From Parapedobacter defluvii (lineage in GTDB: Bacteria > Bacteroidota > Bacteroidia > Sphingobacteriales > Sphingobacteriaceae): DNA of 64,000 nucleotides. The position numbers and the translations under genes are program-made. The notes under the pieces were generated by a model. It saw only the letters and a list, made by a program, of their open reading frames with translations, was not told where the DNA came from and searched no databases. This document shows, piece after piece, positions 16,889 through 26,279 of the stretch. Within the stretch, counting starts at the first letter, position 1, and every line of letters begins with the position of its first letter. Location: assembly GCF_014642075.1 (NCBI RefSeq), contig NZ_BMIK01000011.1:3550-67549 (forward strand). Reading direction: 5' to 3'.

Positions 16889-17473
16889 TTACAAGGCCCT
16901 GCGCCTGAACAGGGCGAACTTGCGAGGGAAACGCTTAGCGAAAGCAAGCAGACATCGTTTGACAATAAAGTGCCCGGCAATATCGTTCGCTGTGTCCGCT
17001 TGCCGGAATATTTGCACTGCCTTCTGATATTTCCGCCGACGGCTGCCAGGGAGTGCCGGACAAGTAAGCCATATGCCAAGGACCGCCAATAAGAAGAAAA
17101 TCGCATTGAACCACAAGTGATCGTCCCAGGATAGGCCGCTGATGACCGATCCGCACCCGCAGGGGCGCTTTTCATACCAGCCGAGCACACCGAAACCGAT
17201 GAACAGGGTGAAGGACAGCATCAAGATGGCAGATAACCACATGCCCTGATGTGTGCGTTTCCTGCTACGGGGCCAGGCAATCAGCGCGGCGGCACCCAGC
17301 TCGGCCAATGGCAGCAACCAGAATAGGATATCCGTACTCCACTCCGGAATCGGCTGACGCCGCAGGGTGCTGTGGAACCCCGAAAGATCCCACAGCTTCT
17401 CTACGGCTACCGGAGACCACAACGCCAGGAGAGTCAACCTGATTATACCTGCTATGATGGATTTCGTTTTCAT
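16889..17473 (-). CDS. MauE/DoxX-like membrane protein
   Basis: This 194-residue protein has four predicted membrane helices (around LTLLALWSPVAVEKLW, ILFWLLPLAELGAAALIAW, LSAILMLSFTLFIGFGVLGW and LWFNAIFFLLAVLGIWL) and the segment RPCGCGSVISGLSWDDHLWFN typical of MauE-related proteins in Bacteroidota. MauE works with the thioredoxin-like MauD in forming the disulfides of methylamine dehydrogenase; a TlpA-like protein is encoded in this same cassette. The CGC pair sits in a loop near the membrane and may be redox active. A basic C-terminal tail (about 35 residues) is unusual. The role with SusCD is inference. Confidence 0.75.
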   Translation of the reverse strand: MKTKSIIAGIIRLTLLALWSPVAVEKLWDLSGFHSTLRRQPIPEWSTDILFWLLPLAELGAAALIAWPRSRKRTHQGMWLSAILMLSFTLFIGFGVLGWYEKRPCGCGSVISGLSWDDHLWFNAIFFLLAVLGIWLTCPALPGSRRRKYQKAVQIFRQADTANDIAGHFIVKRCLLAFAKRFPRKFALFRRRAL

Positions 17474-17652
17474 CTTTTGTCTTCCTTTTTGAACTGCCTT
17501 TGTGCTATTTTCTTTCGAAGATAGGATAGGGAAGACCCCGCTTGGGGGGCGGGCCAGCAGCCTTAACAGGGCGCGGAAATAGGCTAGGGGGCGGTAGGAA
17601 TTTAGGGGTGTGGGCTCGGCGACGCATGAAGGGCCAGTTTTGGGCGAACTAA

Positions 17653-17674
17653 GGGGGCGGATTCACCGCCCCCC
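17653..17674 (-). terminator. GC-rich hairpin downstream of the 376-residue gene
   Basis: GGGGGCGG and CCGCCCCC form an 8-bp stem with a five-base loop in the 226-base gap between the 376-residue gene and the MauE-like gene. Read on the minus strand it is followed only by TTAGTT, so it is a weak terminator candidate. The rest of the gap is G-rich with no gene. Confidence 0.4.
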
Positions 17675-17700
17675 AAAAAGTTGAAGATTTCGAAAAAACG

Positions 17701-18831
17701 TTACTTTCCGCGACAACTGGAAAGCAACAGCCTGAACAACTTGACAAGCGCTTCCCTTTTGTCACTGAGTCTTTCTTCGACACGGTCGGCTGCGCTGTAA
17801 TACTTAGCATTGTCTGACTTTCGGAGCGAATGTGCCGAAAGCTTTACACCTTCCGGGCCACGGATAACTGCGGTATACGCTTCAGATGCTTCCTTTTTAC
17901 TACCATAGGCGGCATACACGCCCGCTTCAAAATCCAGATTGAAATGCACATTTTGTTCATCCGGGGGAATATTGACGATCAATGTGCTAGCTTCTTGTAC
18001 CTCTTCAAGCAGCTTTCTGTCTGTAAGCAGTTCCTTCCGTCGCTCCAAATAAGCCAATAGCTGCGCTTTCAGCGGCTTGCGCCACGTCTGGTATCCCAAC
18101 TCGGTTTGCTGGTCGATGTGTTCGATATCGTTGATGAACTGGTAGATCAGTTCGAGGGCATCGATGGAGCCTCTACCATGCAAAGCTTGCACCGTTGTGC
18201 GCTCCCACCAATTGTACACGCCCATGTGGTTGTAATTGTACTGGATGAAGAACCGGAAGAGGCGCAGGTTCCAATCTTTCGGGAGCGTACTTTGGCTCAG
18301 CTCAGTAAGGACGGGCAGAAATTGCTGTAAGTATCGATAAGTGGCATAATTCAGGGTGCCAGTAGGCTGGCTCCGGATCAGGTGAAAGCCGTGTGTGATT
18401 TTATCGATGAGCACAGGGTTGACCTGCTTTTCGACCAACGCGGGTACGATGATGCGTTCCTGCCTGAGAAGTTCGTCGTTGAGTTGCCGTTCGTACACCA
18501 GTGGCACGGATGTCTTCAGGTTTATGGGGACCTGGAATTTCTGCTCGCAGAATTGCAGGGTTTCAAGAAGCCGCACGAGCATCGGTATAAGCGGCTCATC
18601 GGGGCTTGGTGGCGTATGTTGATCAATGAGCTGCACCAGATCGGCATGGAAGTTTTGGGCATCCCATACGGCTACGCGATCGGGATTGTTTTTGAATACC
18701 GTGTACACCTCGGTTTCAATACGGGTTAGTTGCTGGTCGAAGTGTTGCCATTTCGTTTCAGAGTCCGTGGGATCCGAATCGTTCAAAAGTATATCAATTT
18801 GCTGTTTAATGGAAAGTAACTGTCTAATCAT
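17701..18831 (-). CDS. Unrecognised 376-residue soluble protein
   Basis: I do not recognise this protein. It is predicted cytosolic (no signal peptide or membrane helix), largely alpha-helical, rich in Leu, Glu, Gln and Arg, with many heptad-like stretches (LLSIKQQIDILLND, LLEEVQEASTLIVNI). It contains no nucleotide-binding or metal motif that I can see. It is transcribed in the same direction as the MauE-like gene and divergently from the sigma factor. The frame is long and intact and its codon use matches its neighbours, so it is a real gene. Confidence 0.75.
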   Translation of the reverse strand: MIRQLLSIKQQIDILLNDSDPTDSETKWQHFDQQLTRIETEVYTVFKNNPDRVAVWDAQNFHADLVQLIDQHTPPSPDEPLIPMLVRLLETLQFCEQKFQVPINLKTSVPLVYERQLNDELLRQERIIVPALVEKQVNPVLIDKITHGFHLIRSQPTGTLNYATYRYLQQFLPVLTELSQSTLPKDWNLRLFRFFIQYNYNHMGVYNWWERTTVQALHGRGSIDALELIYQFINDIEHIDQQTELGYQTWRKPLKAQLLAYLERRKELLTDRKLLEEVQEASTLIVNIPPDEQNVHFNLDFEAGVYAAYGSKKEASEAYTAVIRGPEGVKLSAHSLRKSDNAKYYSAADRVEERLSDKREALVKLFRLLLSSCRGK

Positions 18832-19055
18832 AATGGTCTGCTTTAGTATCTGGGGCAGGGCAATACGGATTACTCAGTGTGATGTTATCACAACTTGCTT
18901 TTAATCAGGTATTTATTTTAATTTTTTCTTGGTTTGTTTATTTCATATCGTTACCTTAGCCTAACTAACTAATGGCCGCTCAGCCCTATTATACATAAGT
19001 ATAGTCGCCGCGGGCAGGCAAAAAGTACCAATAAGCGTATGATTTTTTTTCCGGC

Positions 19056-19655
19056 ATGGATCCATATGACACCTATACCGATAAGCAATTGTTCGAGTTT
19101 CTTGCCGAAACCCGGAAACAAAGGGATATGGAACGATTGCTCAAAGAAATCATCAGACGTTACGAAAAGCCGTTGGCAACGAAACTAAGATTGACAATTC
19201 CCTATGACGAGGACTTAATTGGCCGTATAGTGAACGACGTATTCATCGATGTGTGGAGAAAACGGCGGAAGCTGGCATCTGTGGAAAGCCCGCGGGCATG
19301 GCTGTTGAAGGTACTGAGCTTCAAGATGAGCGATGCCATCCAAAAGATGAAAGGAAGGGAGGTATATGTGGATTTCACAAACAGTGATTACCAGGAGATC
19401 CCGGAAAACCATCCTGATTTTGATGAGGAGCGTTATGAGCGGATGGTACAAAAAATCCAGGGGGCCATTGCAAATCTGCCCGTCAAACGAAGAGTCGCCT
19501 TTACGATGAGGATATTCGATGAGCTGAGCATCGCGGGAATTGCGCGGATACGGAAGCTGAGCGAGCAGACCGTTAAAAACCATGTAGGCCTCGCCAAGCA
19601 GCAATTGAAAAAGATGCTTGGAAGTGGAAAAAGCAGGAAGGAGGGTTGCAAATAA
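19056..19655 (+). CDS. ECF-type RNA polymerase sigma factor
   Basis: This 199-residue protein has sigma-70 region 2 (LIGRIVNDVFIDVWRKRRKL, then PRAWLLKVLSFKMSDAIQ) and region 4 (IANLPVKRRVAFTMRIFDELSIAGIARI, then the helix-turn-helix SEQTVKNHVGLAKQQLKKML). It would direct RNA polymerase to a small regulon and be held by the FecR-type anti-sigma factor encoded next. The stop codon overlaps the next start by one base (TAATG), so the two are translationally coupled. Confidence 0.95.
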   Translation: MDPYDTYTDKQLFEFLAETRKQRDMERLLKEIIRRYEKPLATKLRLTIPYDEDLIGRIVNDVFIDVWRKRRKLASVESPRAWLLKVLSFKMSDAIQKMKGREVYVDFTNSDYQEIPENHPDFDEERYERMVQKIQGAIANLPVKRRVAFTMRIFDELSIAGIARIRKLSEQTVKNHVGLAKQQLKKMLGSGKSRKEGCK

Positions 19656-21016
19656 TGTACAATCCGACAAATATCAAGAAGATCATCCGGCGGGGGCTGG
19701 AAAGGAAGTTGAGTGCACAGGATGCCGCCATACTCAAATCTGCCCGGATGATCTACGAAGAAAATGAACTGCTGGAGATGGAGATGGATGTGTTGGAGGA
19801 AATGGCGGCAGAAGGCCCGATGGGTGTATTGGGGCAGCAAAACATCGATGCACGCGCTATTATCCGGGAAGAGCGGAAGCAGTATATCCGTCAGTTACTT
19901 ACCGGAGGTATGCGGGTATGTGCGGGTATTGCGGTGGTGTGGTTGATCGCTTGGGCTGCATGGGCCGTCAACGATTGGTGGAGTGAGCGGACGGTGCCAT
20001 CTGCCTACGAAAAATTGGTGGTGGCCGGCAGCCGGATTCCCTCATCCGAATTTGCCTGTACGGTTTACTGGGACAATTCCATCACGGCAGTGGGCAAGGA
20101 GAGCAGCGGGCGCTTGGGCCGTTTTGGAGACAAAGAGTTGCACCGCCGCGACAATGGCGAACTCGAGTTGGTTCAGTTGCCATCGCAATTCGCTATTTCG
20201 GCAGGTCACCAGCCAGACATCCGGGTGGTCACCGGTGCGCAGCAGCAGTGTGCGGTGTGGCTTCCGGATGGGAGTTTGATACGGTTGGATGCCGGATCCA
20301 GCTTGTCGTTTCCGATGGAAAAACGGGGTGCTCCGAATACGGAAATCAGCGTGACGGGCCGGGCATTAATCCGGGTACGCGAACATGCGGATCAACATCC
20401 GCGGACGGTGTTGCTCCATACCCCCAATGGATCGCTGGCTACGCAGGAGGGCGAATTTACCGTGCTGGCCAGCCGGACGGATACCCGGGTGGTGCTGCTG
20501 GATGGGAGGGTAGAGGGGCAATTCCCGATCGATGACGGACACCGTATCCTCACTAATATGGGCGATCAGGTTACATACGACCGCTGTTGCACGGATGCCC
20601 AGGGAAACATCAACATGACACTCTCTGAAGTTACACGTACGGACCCGTGGCAGGCAGTGGCATGGACCACCCGGGAGAGGAATTACCGGAATGTCCCGCT
20701 CAGGGCTTTTGTCCAGGAGATGAACCGGACATATAACCTGGGGGTGAAGAGCGTAAACTGCATCCCCGAAGAAAAGACCATTACGGCTTCGATACATTTC
20801 AAGGATCCGGTAGATAAAATCTATGGCTACATCCGGAAGGCTGGGTTAATCATGTACGAGAGTAATGGCATGATCAGTTTCTGCGGTCCGGAGTTTGACC
20901 CCGGCCGGATTCGATATCCGGTTGGGATCGATGATTCGCTGGACTTGATGGACGTGTTGCATGGCCGTGATTTGCTGGCGGCGGTGCTAAGTAACCAAGA
21001 TGAAAAGCGGCATTGA
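19655..21016 (+). CDS. FecR-family anti-sigma factor
   Basis: From the ATG at 19655 the protein has 453 residues. The N-terminal cytosolic part would bind the sigma factor; a membrane helix lies at about 84-106 (VCAGIAVVWLIAWAAWAV); the periplasmic FecR domain shows QQCAVWLPDGSLIRLDAGSS and VLLDGRVEGQF; the C-terminal DUF4974 domain contains VNCIPEEKTITASIHF. In the usual Bacteroidota cassette a TonB-dependent transducer with an STN domain follows; here two decayed genes follow instead, so the signal source may be the SusC at 11.7 kb (which lacks STN) or a receptor elsewhere. Confidence 0.92.
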   Translation: MYNPTNIKKIIRRGLERKLSAQDAAILKSARMIYEENELLEMEMDVLEEMAAEGPMGVLGQQNIDARAIIREERKQYIRQLLTGGMRVCAGIAVVWLIAWAAWAVNDWWSERTVPSAYEKLVVAGSRIPSSEFACTVYWDNSITAVGKESSGRLGRFGDKELHRRDNGELELVQLPSQFAISAGHQPDIRVVTGAQQQCAVWLPDGSLIRLDAGSSLSFPMEKRGAPNTEISVTGRALIRVREHADQHPRTVLLHTPNGSLATQEGEFTVLASRTDTRVVLLDGRVEGQFPIDDGHRILTNMGDQVTYDRCCTDAQGNINMTLSEVTRTDPWQAVAWTTRERNYRNVPLRAFVQEMNRTYNLGVKSVNCIPEEKTITASIHFKDPVDKIYGYIRKAGLIMYESNGMISFCGPEFDPGRIRYPVGIDDSLDLMDVLHGRDLLAAVLSNQDEKRH

Positions 21017-21272
21017 ACCAAGCACTGAACACTCCGAAAATCCCCGATTTCAGCCATTGTTTACCCCGTCTGTCGTGCGGTATTTTGTGCCATGATACGC
21101 TTTCTGCGGTGATCGCCGGGTTACACCTGGGATTAACAAGAAGAGCCAAAAGCCGAGGCCTAATACGATAAATGGATCCGCTGTCATGTGGGAAGCGTAC
21201 CCTACAATGGGTTGCTGACATACACAACTAACTTTTGCGCCTTACTTTTGCAACACACAATCTTACTGACAG

Positions 21273-21784
21273 ATGAAGACATTGATCATGGTTATCCATC
21301 CCGACATGGCGAATTCGGTCATCAATAAAAGATAGGTTGACGAGTTGGGTAAACATCCTGAAAAATACAAAGTCCGCCTCTTGCATCAGCTTTACCCCGA
21401 TGGGAAAATCGATGTGGCGGCAGAACAAAAGCTGATTGAACAATACGACAAAGTTGTGTTTCAGTTTCCGTTTTACTGGTTCAATTGTCCGCCGCTCTTC
21501 AAACAATGGCTGGATGAGGTGCTTACCTATGGATGGGCTTACAGTAGCAATAGTGGGTACAAGGTTGCGGGGAAAAAAATTGTATTAGCCCTTTCCGTTG
21601 GGATCGATGAACACGAGTGCCGCTCGGAAGCCAAGTACAAATACACGTTGGCTGAATTAACCCGACCCTTCGAACTGACTTTTGAATATGTAAAAGCCGA
21701 TTATAGGCCGTTTTTGCTTATTATGGCATTGAACTGAATAGCGAAAAGGATTGGATAGAACGAAGTGTACCCATCTCGGCTTAG
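21273..21784 (+). pseudogene. Decayed NAD(P)H-dependent quinone oxidoreductase
   Basis: The sequence encodes a flavodoxin-like NAD(P)H oxidoreductase (FQFPFYWFNCPPLFKQWLDEV, LTYGWAYSSNSGYKVAGKK) but is broken twice. A TAG at 21333-21335 interrupts the start after NSVINKR, at the place where relatives usually have Trp, and a one-base loss in a T run near 21711 throws the frame off before the C-terminal residues FAYYGIELN, which resume in another frame to a stop at 21782-21784. A promoter-like TACTTTTG lies at 21243-21250. The remaining sequence is still very close to functional relatives, so inactivation looks recent. Confidence 0.85.
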
Positions 21785-21786
21785 CA

Positions 21787-22149
21787 ACAGAGGGTATTAT
21801 CGGTACCGAGTACGAAAATGGTGCTGTAGCGTTCTTTCGGTTGCAGGATGGCTTGCAATTGGCCTTATGGCCTTGGACTAGCATAGCCGCGGACACCGGT
21901 CTGCCTGTAGGCGGCGGCACGCCCGGTGCGTTTACCATTGGCCATAACGTGAAGAGTAAGACGGAAGTGGATCAAGTGATGGACTAGGCGGCAAAAGCCG
22001 GAGCTGCCATCGTCAAACCGCCGCAACAGACGTTTTATGGCGGTTATGCAGGTTACTTCCGGGATGTTGACGGCCATTTGTGGGAGGTGCGATGCCCGCC
22101 CTGTGGGTCAATCGCGGACGATCAGGGAGCATCACCGTTGTGTAATTGA
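21787..22149 (+). pseudogene. Decayed VOC (glyoxalase-like) gene, copy 1
   Basis: This is the C-terminal two thirds of a vicinal-oxygen-chelate family protein: AVAFFRLQDGLQLALWPW, LPVGGGTPGAFTIGHNV, then an in-frame TAG after VDQVMD, then AAKAGAAIVKPPQQ and FYGGYAGYFRDVDGHLWEV. The N-terminal domain start is missing and the C-terminal residues after HLWEV are foreign. A second, shorter copy lies at 29028-29205. Confidence 0.8.
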
Positions 22150-22207
22150 TCGACGGCATGGCCATGTTGGTCCATCGCCTTGATAAATCACGGTTCAGTC
22201 GGTTATA

Positions 22208-23719
22208 TCACGGTATATCCATTCCCTGTAAATAAAACTCGCCCGTAAGTGTATGTGACGGTGCAGGTCCGCAGGGAACGTCTTCTGGGTCGTAATAAAA
22301 TACGTCTACTGAAAAGCTGCCCTGAACATCATATAATGTGCCGGCACCGGGAACGGCCATGGTTTCAGTTCGGCTGATGGCCAAGGTTACAGGAACAAAT
22401 GTCTCGCTATCGGCGTCGGGAATGCAATTTCCCAAATAGGGAATCCCAGTATATTTTATATTGTAATGGTTCATGCTCATTCCGTTTGTTACGAGTTCCA
22501 CAGTATAGGGAAGGGAAGAAGATTCATCTCCTTTTATGTAGGTCCTGGGATGCCTACTAAAATCAAGAGCCTCACCCATAATTTTAAGGGATAACATGAA
22601 GTCTATGCCGCCGACAGCCTGCAACAACAATTTTTCATCGTCACCTGGAGTAAAGGCCACTGTAGCATTGGTCTGGTCAAACATGTACGCATTGCCGTCA
22701 AACGTTATTTTCATAAAATAGCCGTCCACAATTGTTATGTTGGAAAAGAGAATGGCGTTGGTGCTTCCGCCGCCGGGTCTTTCGGCTTCTATGGTGGCGG
22801 CTACTTGCACGGGGTTATTAGGACTGGGTACTTGTGCAGGAGCGGTATAGGTGGCTCCCAGATTCTGCGATTGCAGGCTGCCCTTATTGCCCTGCGTGGG
22901 CGCGGTGGCACCATCCAGCGACCAGCGGGTTACACGCATGGCACTGTACCGGTCTATTTGCAGCAGCTGCTCCATAGAAGGTATGGGGGCGAGTTCCTCC
23001 TCCTCTTTCGGGTGTATGGGGGTGAGCGGCACCAGTTCATCGTCATCGCCGCCGGCGGCAGGCTTCAAAAAACCGGTAACGGCTATTTGCCGCGTTTGTT
23101 TCACGCCCACCACGGCACTTTCAGGAGCCATCCGCAAATCCATCACCCTGCCGTTTGCCCAATCACTGAAATGGATAGTTTCCACGGTGACGGTTCCCGC
23201 CGCTTCGTCGGCAACGGCACGCGTATCGCCCAACCACGTGCCGTCGGCTTGCTGCGTTACAATCCATGCGAACATTGCGGGGATGTTGTCGTATTTTGTC
23301 GTAATCTTCACGGGCTTCGCAAAGGTGATGCCTTCGGGCGTTAGCCGAAAACTCTTGCCGGCACCGAGCGGCGCGGTGTTGGTGATTTCCTGAATACCGA
23401 TGGTCTGCGTGCCGGTCAATGCACCTGCGGGAATTTCAACCTTGATCTCTCCGCCGGGCGACTGCACCGTACCGCCGCCTGTGCCTACGGACTGGCTTAT
23501 GCTAATGCCACCCGCAATGACTTCGCCCTTGGGCGTAACGGCGGGTGTGAGGTTGGAGAAATCCGGCGGTGCAGGATGGTCGGCGTCTTTGTTGCATGAG
23601 ATGAGTAACAGTCCCAGCGATGCAACGAATACTATGATCATTCCTAAGTTGCGCTGTTCGAAGCAGTGGTTAGCGCAGCCAGCCCCTAAATTGCTTTTGA
23701 TTGTTTTGAAAGTTGTCAT
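22208..23719 (-). CDS. Exported lipoprotein with ZU5-like domain
   Basis: This 503-residue protein has a hydrophobic segment ending in LLISCNKD, a lipoprotein signal, so it is probably anchored in the outer or inner membrane. The segment GGTVQSPGGEIKVEIPAGAL resembles ZU5-type beta domains of surface proteins (an autoproteolysis-inducing or adhesion module); SFRLTPEGITFAKPVKIT supports this. The rest is beta-rich and unrecognised. The start at 23719 places 30 residues before the hydrophobic core; an ATG at 23641 would give a short signal without basic residues. It is the last gene of a three-gene minus-strand set. Confidence 0.75.
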   Translation of the reverse strand: MTTFKTIKSNLGAGCANHCFEQRNLGMIIVFVASLGLLLISCNKDADHPAPPDFSNLTPAVTPKGEVIAGGISISQSVGTGGGTVQSPGGEIKVEIPAGALTGTQTIGIQEITNTAPLGAGKSFRLTPEGITFAKPVKITTKYDNIPAMFAWIVTQQADGTWLGDTRAVADEAAGTVTVETIHFSDWANGRVMDLRMAPESAVVGVKQTRQIAVTGFLKPAAGGDDDELVPLTPIHPKEEEELAPIPSMEQLLQIDRYSAMRVTRWSLDGATAPTQGNKGSLQSQNLGATYTAPAQVPSPNNPVQVAATIEAERPGGGSTNAILFSNITIVDGYFMKITFDGNAYMFDQTNATVAFTPGDDEKLLLQAVGGIDFMLSLKIMGEALDFSRHPRTYIKGDESSSLPYTVELVTNGMSMNHYNIKYTGIPYLGNCIPDADSETFVPVTLAISRTETMAVPGAGTLYDVQGSFSVDVFYYDPEDVPCGPAPSHTLTGEFYLQGMDIP

Positions 23720-23745
23720 CGTTATGAAATTCTATGCCGTTGATA

Positions 23746-25254
23746 TCAATATGCCCAGGTCCGTACCGTGCCGTCGGTGTCCAAGCGGCGCACCTGATGC
23801 TCGTCCAGAACGAACAGGGTGCCGTCCGGAGCGTAACAGATGTTTTTCGCCTTGCGGAAATTGGCGTATGCGGCGGTTCCGTCGTGGGGTGCTTCCTCGT
23901 GACCGGCGCGGTAAGGGGTGCCCCACTTGCCGAAGGACTGTCCAGTCAGCACTGTGAGTTTTGCGGCCTTCTCGTCCAAACGGGTGATTTGCCTCGTTGC
24001 CTGGTCGTCCATTATGATGGTGGTCGCCACAATCCTGCCCTTTGCGTCCACTGTGAGCGACCAGATGGCATCCGTATTCTGCCCTACGGGGCTGCGTCCT
24101 CCCTTCACATTATAATAAATGCGACGGGCTTGCCCGTCGGGACGAATGCGCCATACACTGCTATGCAAGTCGTGCGGCTTGGCGGTAATGAACCCTCCGC
24201 CGGCTACCAGTTCGTTGTGTACCGGATCCCACGCAATATGTTCGAGCGTAATACGCTCCTTTGGGTCTAATGCCTTGTTGCTCCAGCTACGCTCAGCGCT
24301 GATGACAGTGAAAATGGCGCCGTCTGGCGAAATGCGGAGTAGTTCTTCGAATTTCTTGTTGCTTACCCAAATGTTGCCAGAGGGGTCTTGCACCGGCATA
24401 CCGGGATGCTCCAAGCCTTCGGCAACCGTCTGCATGCGCCCGTCTGGAAAGATGCGAACTACTTTCGTCCCTACTCTGTTGGTATTGATTTCTTCTGTAA
24501 AAATGGTGAGCAGCGAGCCGTCCGGAGCTATGCTGAATTCGTCGCTTGGATGCACACCGGGATTTGGGCTGCCAATAGGGCGTGACACCAGCGAGGTAAT
24601 CGCGCCATCGGGCGAAATCTTCCACCAGCCTATACCCTTAACACCACCCTCCGCATCCAGTCCGGCAGAGCCTGCAAGCACCAGGCTGCCGTCCGGCGCA
24701 GATTGCAAATGGTACATCTCGCTAAACATCGGACGTTCGGGAGAGAGATAAGGATTCATCGCAACGACTTGCTTGATCGTGCTGTCTTCTGCTGGTTTGA
24801 ATTTCTTGCCTACCCCAGGGTCGAGCCACCGTACCTGCGGTGGCTGGCTGACTTTCGCGGTGGCTTGCGGTGCGTCATAGGACACGGCTACCGAGGCTAA
24901 AACCTTACCGGACATTCCGGAAGAAGAGACCCCGACCGACTTCCCCGAAGAAGCTGAACTTTGCTCTTTTTCAGAAGAACTGCCTTTCTGGTAGGTCTTC
25001 GGATCGGTGGCTTTGTCCGCCGCTTGGTCGACCGCTTCTTGGGTTTTCTGCTCCACTTTGCGCTCCACAGCCCTTTCTGCGGACTTCACCACTTTGTCCC
25101 CCAGTTTTTTGAGGAACTGCGCCTGCGTAGCGCTGCTACACATCAGGAAAAGCAAAATTATAAAAGCAGCAGGGAACGTTTGCAGGGGCAGAAAATGCCC
25201 CATTCCCGTGGTATTACCCCCTCTGGGGTGTTGTTGCTTTCTGGAATTCGCCAT
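23746..25254 (-). CDS. Exported NHL/SMP-30-like beta-propeller protein
   Basis: From the ATG at 25254 (MANSRK) the protein has 502 residues. A signal segment (AAFIILLFLMCSSATQAQ) is followed by a helical charged region (VKSAERAVERKVEQK) and a propeller made of repeats containing SPDGAI, APDGSLL and DPSGNIWVSN, typical of NHL or SMP-30/gluconolactonase folds. Such proteins bind ligands or act as esterases in the periplasm or at the surface; no catalytic residues can be assigned. A longer TTG start is rejected. The next gene begins 26 bases after the stop. Confidence 0.75.
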   Translation of the reverse strand: MANSRKQQHPRGGNTTGMGHFLPLQTFPAAFIILLFLMCSSATQAQFLKKLGDKVVKSAERAVERKVEQKTQEAVDQAADKATDPKTYQKGSSSEKEQSSASSGKSVGVSSSGMSGKVLASVAVSYDAPQATAKVSQPPQVRWLDPGVGKKFKPAEDSTIKQVVAMNPYLSPERPMFSEMYHLQSAPDGSLVLAGSAGLDAEGGVKGIGWWKISPDGAITSLVSRPIGSPNPGVHPSDEFSIAPDGSLLTIFTEEINTNRVGTKVVRIFPDGRMQTVAEGLEHPGMPVQDPSGNIWVSNKKFEELLRISPDGAIFTVISAERSWSNKALDPKERITLEHIAWDPVHNELVAGGGFITAKPHDLHSSVWRIRPDGQARRIYYNVKGGRSPVGQNTDAIWSLTVDAKGRIVATTIIMDDQATRQITRLDEKAAKLTVLTGQSFGKWGTPYRAGHEEAPHDGTAAYANFRKAKNICYAPDGTLFVLDEHQVRRLDTDGTVRTWAY

Positions 25255-25307
25255 TATTTTAAAAATTTTAAATCGTGATGCGTTTTTATGAAACCTTTTA
25301 TTGATTA

Positions 25308-26279
25308 TCAATGCTTCGCCAGTGTGGTCACGGTATTATTTCTGTCTACGAGAACGAGCAGCAAGCCGCTTGCTATGGCTTCAAAATAGCTGTCAAATAC
25401 TTCTGTGTCGCCCTGAAAGCGGTTGGTAAACTGTATTTTCCAACTGTTCTGAATGGTGTAGCTGCCTTGGTATTCTACGTGTGAAAACTGCATATCACCA
25501 ATCATACCGGAAGCTCCCGAGTGGTCGCTTTCGTATTGGTTGCCGGAAAAAAACCGAAATTTATCGGCCACCGCAACGCCCGTAGCGCCTGCATAGCCGC
25601 CGTTGGCATAGTAGTAGCTCAATGTGGAGGTATTGCCGGATGACCATGTGCCCGTGAGCAAATCCGATGACAGGGCAAACCGATTGCGCCATTGCATATT
25701 GGCCAGTTTGTTCCAGCTGTTGATCTGATCCATATAATCCCAGCTTGAGGAATTGATGTAATTATTTCCAAATTCATTTTCAAAAGCGGATTTGCTGTCT
25801 GCAACCACGAGCATATACCGCCCGTTGCCCGTGCCGTAATGCTTTTTAAAGAAAACAAGATGAACCGGCTTGCCCGTTTCATTATCCATAGCGTCTGCGG
25901 TTAAGAAAGTGATACTTTCAAAACTCTGGATGCCTCTATCCTGGACGGAGGTAATGTTGGAAAAATGGGGAACCACCAAAATGCTGGCAGCATGATCATT
26001 TCCTTCCGCCAAATTGGAATGATACGCATCCGCTTGTTGGTTCGGGTGAAAAATGTAGATTTTCAACTGCCCTTTTGCCACTTCCGTCCAGTTATCTTTT
26101 ATGTGGCTTACCCAGCCGTCGTCCCATTGGGTAGCCAGCAAGCTGAGGTCAGCATGCTCAAAGCCGTTGGCATCGTCGTCCGGATTAGGGTTATCGTCAT
26201 CCGCTTTGGAGCACGATGTGGCAAAGAGCATCACAGCTGTGCAAAGCGCCATTGCTGGTTTTAAAACTGCTTGTTTCAT
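25308..26279 (-). CDS. Exported lipoprotein of unknown function
   Basis: This 323-residue protein has a lipoprotein signal ending in LFATSCSKADDDNPNPDDD, followed by an acidic linker. The mature part is beta-rich with many aromatic residues (YFANGGYAG-like segments, YQGSYTIQNSWKIQFTNRF) and resembles no family I can name. It is the first gene of the minus-strand set with the propeller and ZU5-like proteins and faces away from the sensor kinase gene, 139 bases upstream. Confidence 0.7.
   Translation of the reverse strand: MKQAVLKPAMALCTAVMLFATSCSKADDDNPNPDDDANGFEHADLSLLATQWDDGWVSHIKDNWTEVAKGQLKIYIFHPNQQADAYHSNLAEGNDHAASILVVPHFSNITSVQDRGIQSFESITFLTADAMDNETGKPVHLVFFKKHYGTGNGRYMLVVADSKSAFENEFGNNYINSSSWDYMDQINSWNKLANMQWRNRFALSSDLLTGTWSSGNTSTLSYYYANGGYAGATGVAVADKFRFFSGNQYESDHSGASGMIGDMQFSHVEYQGSYTIQNSWKIQFTNRFQGDTEVFDSYFEAIASGLLLVLVDRNNTVTTLAKH

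Noticed and set aside
18931-18959. Promoter TTTG/TACCTTAG ahead of the ECF sigma factor
   Set aside because: Spacing between the two boxes is only about 15 bases, too short for the Bacteroidota consensus.
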